Positions 49,038-61,645 of a DNA stretch of 64,000 bases are shown here, in pieces. The first letter of the stretch is position 1, and each line of letters starts with the position of its first letter. The translations under genes were made by a program, and so were the position numbers. The notes below the pieces were generated by a model. The model had not been told where the DNA came from. It saw only the letters and a program-made list of their open reading frames with translations, and did no database searches. This DNA comes from Alectoria sarmentosa (Eukaryota; Ascomycota; Lecanoromycetes; Lecanorales; Parmeliaceae), in NCBI GenBank assembly GCA_009733775.1, contig WOGZ01000085.1, forward strand, positions 1-64,000, written 5' to 3'.

Positions 49038-51709
49038 TCACAGGAGTTTCTCGCTTTTCAGCTTGTGAGGGACCGGAGCTGGCGGAGAAATACGTGAAGG
49101 TTCATAGTCACGTAGAGACGTATGGCGAAGAGCCTTCTGACGGAGGGAGATGCAGCGAGAAGATGGGAGGGAGATTGTTTGTAGATGGATCAAATACCCG
49201 TTCTTAGAGCCCTGTATAGGCCGATTGCGAAAAGCATGGGCAAGGAGTGTTCCAGAAGCCTCTCGGCCTCGAAGCCCTTGATCTGCAACATTCGGTATGC
49301 TTCTCTGTCATTTTCTTGGAAACAGGAAGGCTTGGCCAGTTTCATCTAGGCCCTGAAATTTGACAAGAGTCCGTCACATGCAGAAATTGAAGCGCTAGAA
49401 AGCCCTTTGGCTTTGTCTATGCTAATAGCTGACTGCCTTTGGATGCTCTTCATTCATCTCCAAAATATCGGAGTTTGTGATCCTCCGTCCTCCGCGCCTA
49501 ATCCATATCGCTTATAGTAGACGCGGATAGACCCGCCCTCCCGCGTAGCGTGATTTTGAAAGGTCTTAAAAGACGCCCATCCAAATGATTCTATCCTTCT
49601 TGAACACCGACAAACAAGGTCTGGGTGGTGAAGCTGCCTGGGCCTTCGGTCCGGTATATATAAAAATATATCTCAAAGGATCATTTCTTCTCCCTTCCTG
49701 CTCTTGCAACGCATATCAGCTCTCGGCAGATAAGAGCGCGTCGAAGATGTGTCCGTCATCCGGAGGGTGGTGTTGAGTTCTTGGGAGGATAATAGGCAAA
49801 CGATTTGATGGTGTCGTTAGGTAAGTCTTGAATGGCCACGTCTTTGACTCCTAGTGGTTGTTAAGAAACTATACCTATGGTCCAGTTCTCCTTGTACTGC
49901 GTGTCCACATGACCATGAAGAAGAAGCACTTACATTCTCTCAGGCTTGCTTCCACAGAGCGCCAAATTCCAGAAAAGGCCTCACGCCTTGACTACCTGAT
50001 TTCAAGAAGTTCGTACCAATATACCAGAAACAGCGGACCGTCTGTTCGTTAACTCGCAGCAGTGGCATTGAGTGGGACGCTGGCTCTATCTTCCCCAGCC
50101 TCTTATGGAGTTGCCTGGCTCGGCCTCGCTCCAGTTGCTCACTGTCTTCCGCGATGAGCGATCCTATCCCAGGTACGTCTGAGAGATCTGGTAGCCGCTG
50201 TATTGGAGGCTTGCAATTGTGACAAAGATGGGGTCGTCATTTTTGGAGTCTTAGTGGAAGTAGAGGAAGATGAAAAGGACCGAGTGTTATGCCGTCTCTC
50301 AACTCGCTGCCGGTAGGGCCCCATCAGCGAAGTAAGTCTTGGATACAATTGTCCTGCCTTTGTGATCAAGAGTCTCGTATGCTTCAGACCAAACCAAGAA
50401 AGTCCGAGGCCATAGCTGAATAGATGGAGCCGATATTGAGGGTACCGCTGACTCCAGAATAGACTCTCGGCAAACACAGCAATATTCGACCCAGGCCTGT
50501 GCATCTTCTCAAGGCGCTCAATATGTTTCCAAGTTCTTCACTCTATCTTCGTACCGTGCGAGGTTGGTGTGCGTTGATGAGAGGAGGTAAGAGGACGTAG
50601 CCCGGGGAGGTAGAGGAAGGCGACAGCGGAGCTACAGAATCAGCACGTTAGCCATCTCGTGCCAAAAGACCAGACCGTGGCCTAAAGCAATTTGAACCGC
50701 TTGGCAAGCTTACCACTGGCGATTTTGCTGCGGTCGTCGTCGGAGCCCAGATTTGGCCGCCTCTCTGCTTGCCAGCATCTATCGTGGACAAAGGCGTCTT
50801 CGCAAGTCATCCCGATGGCGCTTTATGTCTTCTCCGCCGAAGACTATACTCAGGAAAAACGTTGTTCGTCGCTCTAGCTGCTGATAGCTCTGTGCGCTGA
50901 AGGCTTCCATCGGTCTCTCGATTGCAGGACAAAGTAGGTCTCCGCCTCGAACTCTGGCGTTTCCTTCAGGGATACCACCTCAGGACCATGTCTGCCTAGG
51001 GCAACTCAGGATATCAGGTCACCTCTATAGTAAAGGACATTCATGTTACCCTGTTGGTCGACATGCCAAGTAGGAAATGCGAAATTGGTCCAAGATCTAC
51101 CGATACCGAAGTACGCTAGCGCGCCAAGACTCCTGAGGACTTCTAGGTGTTGCTGTTGTCCTTGATCCAACACCCTCACTATCATCGTCACTCACTTTCT
51201 AAACATCTTTGCACACTTGCTGGTCCTTGTCTACTTGTGGTCTCTTTGCTCGGCCGCTTCTTTTCGAGACGATCAAGCACGCGTACAGCTTCCTTTGCAT
51301 CCCTCAACATCTTTGCTCCACTCCGCGAAGGTAACACGTACAAGCAGCCTCACGCTGTCGAAAGAAACGACTCCAAGCTTGAACCAGCAATAAGACCCTT
51401 CCAGCTTCCTCTCATCTCTCTCCTTCACGCCACCGAGACTACTCCTGGCAATATATCCCTCAACCCTCGCACTTGGCCGCCTCTTCTCACTCTTCGACCC
51501 CACCACTTACGACGCGCCCTACAGCCCTGTGACGTAGTTTGAAGCTCCATCCGCTACCTTCAGCTACTTTCACGCGAAAAAAAAATCTGCATCAAGATAG
51601 CCTGCTTTTGGTCACCGAACACGTTGCTTAGCCGATATCAGTGGAAAGTCCATTCATCCCATTCTCTTGCATTCTTTCAAAGAGCCTCTACTTCTACGCT
51701 ACCACAGTC
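49038..51709. other. Upstream flank of the DNMT5 gene; no convincing gene
   Basis: Short frames only. The longest is a 121-codon minus frame at 50139-50504 that I do not recognise. The last ~500 bp before 51710 are pyrimidine-rich and free of clear coding signal, fitting a promoter and 5' untranslated leader of the DNMT5 gene. Confidence 0.4.
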
Positions 51710-54700
51710 ATGACCAAGCGGAAGTTTATGCAGGATGACGATGAGAATGCGCAAGACCCGGACTACCGAGACTATCAATTTTCGGATGACGATGAGGATG
51801 TGCAAGAGCCAGACAACCGAGACTCGCAAGACCCAGACTATCGAGACTATCAGTTTTCAGATGACGAGTACGAGCCATCCTTAGTCGACGAGGACAATGA
51901 GCACCTCTCCATACCATCACGGCATGTGGTTCGATCTGGATCAACATTGACTGCATCCGGTCCACAAGACCTAGACGACGAAGAGGCTCAAGGAGAAACC
52001 AGCGACAGTGAGGGTGACGCGAGTTATGAGGACAACACGTCAGAGGCACCGCGTCAAAAGACTGCTGATGATCCTCAAGTACGTGTCAGAACCCAACTGC
52101 CCATTGCCCTGTTTCATCATTTGATTTTGTTCAACTCGACATCGCTGACTTCAAGCACAGGTGCAGGACGGTAACCTCGACGGTTCGGATGAAGTCCGAG
52201 GCGGAAGAGTTCGCATCGTTGGCAAGACCAAGTACTGTGGAGTCATAACCGCACGTGTCAAGGAACCGCAGAAGGCCAAGAGAACGAAAGGAGATTTCTT
52301 TTGCCCAATCTGTGATTCTAGCTTTACCAGAGCTGAAAGTGTGAACTACCATTTTTCAGCTTGTGCGGAAAAGCACGGAAATCCCCAGGGTCACAGTTGG
52401 AACTCTCATCCCTCATGCGCGAATAGGAATTCGCGGAAAAATGGTCTCGCTACTGCCTCCGACCCCCATGTCCAAACTTCCACGTCGAAGAAGAGAAACA
52501 TGGAAAACAATTCATCGGAGTCATCCTCTGCCAGCTCGAGTGACAGCGATGAAATGGTCCAAGCACAGCCGGTGCCACAGCCCGCCACTTTGCCCGGTGG
52601 ATACCGCCCTCTGCCGACTGGTCCGCGAGCTGCTCAATCCAGTACTCACATTGATGAAATCGTCCAAACGCAGCCAGCATCACAGTCAGGCTCCCTAGCA
52701 ACTGGGCCACCCACGACTCGATCCAAGCCAACACAGAGGAGATCGCAGACTCAGCCTGACTCGGGCATTTCTAGCATCCAGACTTCATCCACCTCAACAC
52801 AGAGACGTCCAAAGCCCTCCACAACTCGTCCAAAGCCCTCCACAGCTCGACCCAAGCCGCCACAGACTCGGCCTGTTAAAAAGCAGCGCACCTCCAATCC
52901 AAAGAAAACTCAAAAGCGGAAACCCAAGAGCAAGAAGGGATCTGGTGTTGGGGAGCAAATGCATAATCACAGGCTCCATATCGATGGGAGCCTTCCTCCT
53001 ATATCAGATCTCGGCGCAATGTTCCACGACATGCTTTCAAATGCATCGGAGAAGACACCTTGGCTAGAAGCTCTGGAAGTTCTCTCTGGAAAGCAGATTC
53101 GTATCGCAACAATGTGTTCCGGAACCGAGAGCCCGTTGCTCGCACTGGAAAAGATACAGAATGGTAAGCATGGACTCTAGCCTTCGATTTGATGTTGCTT
53201 AACATATCCTCCATAGATTTACGGCTCTCTGGGAAGCCTCCGTTGGATATCAAGCACCTTTTTAGTGCGGAGATTGTACCGTATAAACAGGCTTACATCG
53301 AACGAAATTTCGGTCCCGACTATCTTTTCCGAGACATGCGGGAATTAGCTGAGGGTGGACAAGCGTGAGTAGATTCCATCGCTGGTCCCTTCAGCTTCTG
53401 ACATATTTAGGACCACCGCGTATGGTGCCCTGGTTGATGTTCCCTCGGGTGTGAACTTACTGGTGGCCGGCTTCTCGTGCGTTGACTTCTCAAAGCTGAA
53501 CAAGAACAGCAAGAAGTTGACAGACAACGGTGAGTCTGGAGACACCTTTCGGGCAATTGCCAGATATGCAAGAAATTGCAGACCGGCAGTTATAATACTC
53601 GAGAACGTCGATGGCGCACCATGGGAATTGATTAGGGCCATTTGGGAAAATGATCATGAGCCCATCGAGGGGCACTTCGAGAAATTGAATGGTCCTGACG
53701 CAGACGCCGCCGAGCGGGAGCGCAATGCTTTCTGGAGTAATTTCTGGACGACTTTCTGGGCCGATGGTGACCCAGCGTACGCCGCTTTCTACCAAAGAGT
53801 CGACACGAAGAACTACTACATCCCTCAAACCCGCACTCGAAGATACATGATCTGCCTTGATCGCTGCCAATTTGCATCTCCACAACTAGCCGACAAAGCA
53901 GCCCAAAGCTGGCAGTGCTGTATGGTGGCCCTTGAACGAAAGGCCAGCGTATCCGTCGAAGCATTTCTTTTACCCGTTGATGACCGACGTCTACAATGCG
54001 CCAAAGATGAAATGTCCAAGTATGAGAAGCCCAAGTTCGAAAGGGACTGGGAGGTATGCAATGGCCGCTACGAAGGCTACCGAGCCGACGAGAAGCTTGG
54101 GATCTTAAGACCCATCCTCAACTGGACCAACGATGGTTCCGTCAAAGCCTCAAGTTACTTGTGGACCGATTGGACCTTTATGCAAGTCGAGCGCATATGG
54201 GATACGATCGAAATATCGTATTTACGAAATGCCGCTAGAGGATACGACGCGTTCTTCAAAACGTAAGATCTCCCTTTTAGTCTTTCATGAACTTTTGTGC
54301 TTACACAACATCCATAGACGCTTCTGGGAGCTATCGCAGAACATCGATCGATTCACAGACGAGACGCCTGCAGGCGTCATCGGCTGTCTTACACCGAGTG
54401 GTCAGCCATTCTCGACAACACGTGGTGGCCCAGTCACTGGCCGTGAAGCCATTGCGCTTCAAGGTCTCCCAGTCGACGAGTTACTCCTTACGCGCGAAAG
54501 CCAGAGAGAACTATTCGACCTTGCAGGCAATGCCATGACTTCAACAGTGATTGGAGCAGCCCTTCTGAGCGCTTTGACCGTGAGCTGTGAAGTTCTGACC
54601 AATAACAAACAGTCGACCAGCCAGCCTGTCCATAACCCAAGCTCTGACGTCGTGAGGATGCGATTCAGCGAACTTCGGCCAAAGGAAGTTTTGAAATTTG

Positions 54701-57700
54701 ATGGTTCTGATGAAACATCCTTTGAGGAACTTTGCTGGATGGCTAAGACCAGTGTTTGTCTATGTCACTGTGAGAATCAAAATGTTGCGGCCCCAGCGCT
54801 GATTCGCGAGTGTAAACACTGCCATCACTATTGCTGCAAGAAGTGTGGTAATACGCCCAAGCACGATTACGAGCTTTTTGGGGGAACCGGAGTGCCTCTG
54901 CGTACTGAACCCCAAGAATTTCGAAAGCGAGTGAGGTATGCTATACCCACCAGGCTCGAGATTGACGGCCTCTCTTCCGAGAGATTAGAAGATCTGGCAC
55001 AACGTCTTCCAGGTCGGCCACAAGAAGACTGGGTGCTCTTCAGCGAGGCAATTCTACTTGCTTCCAAGCAAGAATATCGCTACGAGTTTACGAAGCGCTC
55101 ATATCGTTGGACAATTTCGTACAGTGCCGCTCATGCTCGTTTGGAACTCATCTTCGATCAAGATGAAGTTTATTGGCTATTATACGGAGAACCAGCTCAA
55201 TCGGCGACTGGAGATAGTCGCGTCCGCAAACTCCTAGAAACGCCTCTGGCACGATTAACCGTCCGAGGTACAAGCATGCGCGGTGACCATGTCTCGGCAG
55301 AGAACATGCTTGGAGGCTCTTGGGAAATCCGCTGCCCAATAGAGCAGAAGTTCCAGATCACCTTCACCCCTCAAGGAAAATTGACCGACTCATGGGAGAA
55401 GAAGCTAGGTCTTCAAGGTGAAAGATTCATAGACAAACAAGTCTACACATCCTTGCACGTCGCTCGCACGTCAGAACCAGGACTAATTTTGGACCATGAG
55501 ATTGACGGAGATTACGATCTCTTGGAGAATTGCGGAACAGCTTGCAGCAGCCTTCACAAGAAGAGACCGACTACGGATGCTCGCGACGCACCATCTCTCT
55601 TTCTTTTCCTTGATGCTGATCGAATCGGGCCTCCCGAACATGATTGCTATGTCTTTTCCAACGATATACATCGGCTAGAGTACGGTGAAAATCGTTACAT
55701 TGCAGCTAAGGTCGACAGCAAATGGCGACCACCTTGCGAAGGTTCACATCCAAGAGCAGATCGCACTGTCTCTTCACAAGCAGCATGCCACGTCTTCAGC
55801 CGATGGGAACCTTGCCCGATCGTCCTGCGACCTCACGAAGGGCTAGAAGAGGCATTCTCTAGGGTCCCTAAGAGCGAAATCTCGATGCCAGTCTTCGGTA
55901 CAGACCGGAAGTTATTACATTCTTCTAGAGACGATATGTATGGTTGCTTACACGAAACCGCCACGACTGCCTTGTTATCCTGCGAAATACCGAGCCAATT
56001 GGCTGACAGCGCTGGCTGGCAGGTAGGGCGTTGGACAATCATAGATCAGAAGTCTGAACGCCAGATTGCTGCAGCATTTGCATGGCTTTTCGCACGAGTG
56101 AAGGACCTGGGCGACTTCGAAGGGGGCTGGAGGTCTCTTGGTCCTCGTCCAAGTGGGTACCAAAAATGTCTGTCCTGCGCCCCGGACCCTCCAAAGATCA
56201 TGTGGACGTGCTCGAGAAACGACAAGGGAAACGACAAGGGAAAGATCATTCCTTATGAAGATGGGCGAGAGGCTGGCGATTTTGAGCGAAAGATCAAAGC
56301 GCGACCAGCTCCATTCCTGGTGCAAGCTTACATCGATAGCGATGGACAGCGCACAGGTCGGCTCTTGGTGGGCTTGAACCTTCCAACCCTCATCCATCGC
56401 GCTTTGGCTAGACTTGGCAACATTGCAGACAGCGACGAAATTGATCTAAAATGGCGTCTCGATACCCGATTCGAGGTACCAACCCGTTACAAGCTCAGGG
56501 AATTAACATTGAGGAGCAACGAGCTCATTCTCGAGGCTGAGTATGCCTTTCCAACTGGCCTGGAGCTTCGACCCGAACAGAAGCGGTCCCTTCAATGGAT
56601 GATTGGGCAAGAGGCCGACGATATGGCTTTCTACGAAGAAGAGATCGAAGAAGCCACGTTGTCACAGCTCGGCTGGCGGGCAGAAGCCCGGGTAAGGCGA
56701 ACTCGAATTGTTCGAGGAGGCGTTCTCGCTGATGAGGTTGGGTACGGCAAGACCGCCACGACTCTCGCGCTGATTGATGCGCAAAAGAAGAGCGCAGAAG
56801 AGTACCCAGGACAGAAACGCCTCGGCTGCATCTCTGTGAAAGCGACGTTGATCCTAGTACCTCCTCACCTAGTCCACCAATGGAAACAACAAGCAGACAA
56901 ATTCTTGGGAGAAAATTGGGGCAAGATTCTGGTCATCGAAGACGTGACACAGCTAGCAAAGATCTCGGTCCAGCGGATCACACGAGCTGCCATCATCATC
57001 GCTTCTTGGAAAGTTTTGAGTAGTCCATCATACATGGACCGGATGTCGTATTTTGCGGCGCTGCCTCCTGGTCCGTCCAGTGGAGAGCGTGAAACGGATG
57101 CCTGGCTCAGTCGAGCATGTGGAAACATCGAGAAGCATATGGGCGAACTCGTCAGCGACTACAAGAGTCCCAAACGCTTTGCCGCAGCGCTGAAACGGAG
57201 ATTGGAAGCGGCTCATTCCGACAAAGATATACTTCGCAATATTCCTACGCAGCGGCTTAAGGGTGCCAAGTATACCACATGGAATCCAGCGGAATGCGTT
57301 ACACCAACGGCCCCTGGCCCCAAGAAGGAAGATATCGAGAAGTCGTTGAAGCATTTGCGTGACTGCAAGGACCTGGACTCTATGACTGGAATATTGTTGC
57401 ACATGTTTGATTTCCATCGACTCGTTGTTGATGAATATACGTACGTCGACGGAAAGCAAAAGGTCGAGAAGCTTTCCAGCTTCATCAACACAATCCACGC
57501 TCGTTCCAGATGGGTGCTCTCTGGGACTCCCAACATTCAGGACTTTGGAGATGTACGCCACCTCGCCAAATTTTTAGCATACAATCTTGGGGTTGTGGAT
57601 GATGCCGCAGGGGTCATCAAATCGGCCGCAATAAGACATATCAGAGAAGATAGAACTGGTAAGTTGCCTCATTATGCATTTTACAAGATTGCTAACGATC

Positions 57701-59787
57701 CGCAGCGGCCGAGCAATTCCGAGCATTTGGCTATTCACATACTGCTGCTTGGCACATAAGCAGGCAGGCTCACGCTCAGAGATTTCTCGACAAGTACGCT
57801 AGCAAGGTAGGCTCTCTTTTTGCTCAAGGCCTCTCCCTACAACTGCTTACGATTTTAGAACGTCGCCGATATTGGAGTTATTGAATCAAGGTTGCATCTC
57901 CGCCCAAATTTCCTTAGTGCATCAGAGACTATACTCAACGCTGAGCTTCAACAGCAGCTACAATCTACTGATATGAAGATTGTTCTCTACGGCAAGAGCA
58001 AGAAAGACAACGATAGAATTCGGCGATACAGAGATCTTCTCAAAGACTGCAAGACTGCGTCAGAGTGCCTTCTGAAATCATGCCTGTTTTTCGTATTGGA
58101 GGATTCGCATTCCGCGGAGAACGAGGCATCGGGGAATGCAATGGACGTTGACGAGGACGATGATTCCCAGGATCATGTTGACTCAGACCCTGCGACAGCC
58201 ATTTTCGAAGCCTGTAAAGCGCTGATCATCATCCGCGAGAACCAGAAGCGTGCATTAATCATCGAGTTGGAAGAGATCCTGTTACATGCTGCGTGGCTAG
58301 AACAGCAATGTGCGCGCTCAAGAAACCCCGAGCACAGAGGCTCCCATTATCATCAATGGAAGTCAGAAGTGGAGAGGGTTGGGCTCAGAGATCCTACAGC
58401 TACTTCAGAACTTCGCGACTACCTCCGTGCAGCTCTCGTGAAGGTCGATACTGATACCGAGGAGATCTTTTACCGCGACCCTCCGACTGCCGAAGAACTC
58501 AGGAAGGAGAAAAAAGCCTTAGAAAAGCGGAACAAGCGCGATAAGGCAAAGAGAACAGCGAATCGCAAAGCCAAGAATGTCTGTGAAGGCACACAAACTC
58601 GGAGGTCGTCGAGGAAAACCAAAGCTACCGTCCATCTAGATGAAGACTGTGAAGAGATGGTAGTCGCCGATAAGGAATCAAGCCACCGTGACGACGATGA
58701 TCCGCCAGACCCGAGGTCATACAAGATCCAGAAAGACGATTCCGAGATGTATGCCAGCGTCCTTCGAAGTCTCACAGGTCTTCTAAGAAGTCTGGCAACA
58801 GAATTGACGTCTCGGACGAGATCGCTCCGCTTCTCTCGCGGCGCGCAGGACCTTCAGCAATGGCATAGTGGTCTCGGCAAGCCACCTACCTGCAGAAGTT
58901 GCGGCAAAGTCGTACCCGATCATGACAGTATCAGCATCAACGTTCGCTGCGGTCATCTCACCTGTCAAGAGTGCATCCAGAAAACGAACCTCGTTGAATG
59001 TACCGTCGTTGGCTGTGGTGAGGGATCCGATCCCCATAACATGAGAAAGGCCGAGGATCTCGTGGGCGATGGAAAGGCATGGAGATACGGCTCGAAGCTA
59101 GGTCACATCATCGAATTGATCGACAGCCTACCAGAGGACGAACAAATTCTACTGTTTGTTCAGTTCGACGACATGATGGTCAACATTGCTTCGGCATTAG
59201 AAGCCGCTGGCATTTCGAACTACGCACTGAGTAAGACAGCCGGCAGTCAGATAGTTGACATGATGATCGATTTCCAAGACAACAACGGGGATACTAAGAA
59301 AAGAGTCCTGCTTCTCAACCCCTCGAGTGAAACCGCAGCTGGAATGTAAGTCATCACTTGTCTCTCTTCCTGTCCTTGCTAATTTGATCTTCTAAGCAAC
59401 CTCACCAACGCCAATCACATCATCTTCGCGTCTCCTCTCCTGACTGACACGCAACAAGAGTACAACGCCTCGTCGACACAGTGTATTGGACGGGCGAAGA
59501 GATACGGTCAGCAGAAGACGGTGCACGTTTATAGAATCCTTGCCCTAAGAACTATCGACGTTGATATCTTGCAAGAGCGCGAACAGAAGACGCTGGCAAA
59601 GAAGAAAGATCTCGAAGGCGCCGAAGCGGCTGAAGCGCACGGACTTGGTGGTGGGGATTCATATGAGGAGTGGGTGTTGGTAGAAGAGAATGCGATTGGT
59701 GATACTCTGGAGGCTGGGTGGGGATCCGGTTACAACTTCAAGTCGAACCCAACAGAGGAGGAGTATCAGAGTCGTGAAAGGTCTTGA
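51710..59787 (+). CDS. DNMT5-type cytosine-C5 DNA methyltransferase with SNF2 ATPase
   Basis: Eight exons (51710-52078, 52161-53163, 53217-53364, 53411-54262, 54318-57658, 57706-57806, 57859-59345, 59397-59787) join in frame to 2563 residues. The order is: acidic repeats (1-120); C2HC finger CPIC...H...C (171-191); basic, RPKP-repeat linker; methyltransferase with IATMCSGTESP (motif I), FSCVDFS with predicted catalytic Cys about 530 (motif IV), ENVDG (about 571), QTRTRRY (about 645) and GNAMTS (about 861); a Cys/His-rich finger (about 938-975); SNF2 motor with DEVGYGKT (about 1598) and VVDEYTY (about 1829); a RING finger (about 2280-2325); and helicase C-lobe ending QCIGRAKRYGQ. DNMT5 enzymes maintain CG methylation using ATP. 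All catalytic motifs are kept, so it should be active. No chromodomain is recognised. I place the start at 51710, the first ATG of the frame. Confidence 0.93.
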
Positions 59788-61645
59788 TCCGTCTCGGAGC
59801 TCATAGATATTAGATTGCCGAATGAGAGATGTACTTGAGAGCATCCCATCGTCTTCTATTCGCATTGTGAACTTGCAATTTCGAGCATGCATTCCCCTAC
59901 CTCAAGTCTACTTCACCTTGGGCCCATATCCATCCCTCTCACCTCCATCCTATCCTATCGTCTCCTAGTTCCTCCCTAAGCCTATGCCCCAACCGCTTTG
60001 CCCATCTTCGCCCCCTCCAGTGCCTTTGACTCCACACGAGGCGTTTCGCCAAACATCTCTACAGAGTCCCTGCCCCCCCTAGTCCCCTTGCCGTTGAAAC
60101 AAATTTACCCGTCATTGACTGAATCCCACCCTCCTCCGAGTCCATGGTCGAGCCGCTCCCTCCACAACCCACTCATCTGGCCGTAGCTATGCTACAGCTC
60201 AGCTTCCATTTCATTACATCCCGCAGCTTGAAAACCCTGTCGTCGCTCCCCCCTGTCCCCCGATGCATCCCGTCGTTCCTTGACCCTCTGAATACCACAC
60301 CAGAACGAACGGTGCGGTGCTGGCCATCTCGTATCGATTCCTCTACAGCGATGAACGTCAACATCGCTGCACCCCTCTTCCCCTCGTAGTAGACTCCCAT
60401 ACCATACCATACCATACCAAACCAAGAGCTCTACTGATAACACCCCATTCCATTCCATTGAAGACCCAGTGGTAATTTCGTGTCTCGTGAGCCCAGAAGC
60501 ACCCTCTCCAACAATCCAATGTAGAGCCATCGCCCTTCACAGCCCCCTTCTACACGACGCGCGTCAAGAATAGGATAACCCGTTCCTGCTTCGAATCGCA
60601 AAGTATCTCGTAGTGTGTTGTGTTGTGTGTTGTGTGTTGAATAGCTGACTGGCACGCAGGCGGCGTTTAGTTGGTTGGTGGTGGGGGTGCAGGAGTTTGG
60701 TGTTTGGGATTTTGATTGCTGTAGTGGGGTGGGGGTGGGGATGGTGGAGGTAGGTAGGTAGGTAGGTAGGTAGGTAGGTAGTTGAAGACTGAATGAAGCG
60801 GTGGGGCTGAACGGAGTCGTTCGTCTTGAGGCGGTTGGTCGAGATAGCGAAACGCTAGGTATAGGTGTAAGCGATTGCGTAGGAGGTCGGATGGGGTGAT
60901 GGCCGAGCTGTTGCAGCGTGAGGAGCTGTAAAGACGGGGGGGGGGTAAAAATGATGACGAGCGTTTGGTGCTTGAGATACTGTAGTATTCGCTGTTAGTG
61001 TTCTTTCCATTTACGTGAGAGGGTTGTAACTGCATGTGCGAACGGGGCCATTGGCTTGTTATTCTACGTTTGTCGCATTTGGCGCGAAGGGAGGGGGGAA
61101 GGATGGTGCTCGTGTTGATGGCGTTGGCAGTGGAGATCGGGGTGGAGATTTGCATGGGTTGTGGACCCCGTTACAGTGCTTCGATATGCTACGGCCTAAG
61201 AGAGAAAGAAAGAAAGAAAGAATTCCCTACAGAGTATTCCAGGAAAATCGCTACAGTCTCAAGGGGGCTCAGATTTTGCCGAGTCTTCAGTCAGGGATAT
61301 TGCTTGAGAGTGGTTGGCTGCAAGCCTCGGACCATTGTTGAGTTTGTGTCTTTGTCGAAATATGGCGCCCAAGTCATATCAGCCATCGGTATTCCGAAAC
61401 ATTTAATGTCGTTACTGTCTTCCGCGGTCCTACAGAGATCTGGAATCATCGACTCATCAAAACTGAACATTTCAACCATTTCATTGTGGCCGATGCCAGA
61501 AAGATCATTATTGGAAATGGTCGAAAGCCTCAGTCAACTGTTGAAGGACTGGGTTCGCTCAACACGGCAGCATCTTAGCCAAGCAAACGATCAATAGGGG
61601 ATAAGCAAAATCCAGTATGACATCAACGTCGCATCGCGCATCGTC
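59788..61645. other. Intergenic with simple repeats
   Basis: It contains the 3' flanks of the convergent DNMT5 and dioxygenase genes. Simple repeats are (CCATA)n at about 60396-60424, (GTAG)n at 60748-60781, a run of 10 G at 60936-60945 and (AAAG)n near 61201-61222. Long frames on both strands here (up to 187 codons at 61034-61597) have low-complexity sequence and no family match. Confidence 0.5.
60748..60781. repeat. (GTAG)n microsatellite
   Basis: About eight perfect copies of a four-base unit. Confidence 0.9.

Noticed and set aside
54133..57759. A separate 1208-codon gene
   Set aside because: Its beginning overlaps exon 4 of DNMT5 in another frame. The true exon starts at 54318 after an intron, and the methyltransferase motifs continue across the junction.
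61034..61597. Plus-strand frame of 187 codons
   Set aside because: It crosses simple repeats, has no domain and no splice or start context; coding is not supported.
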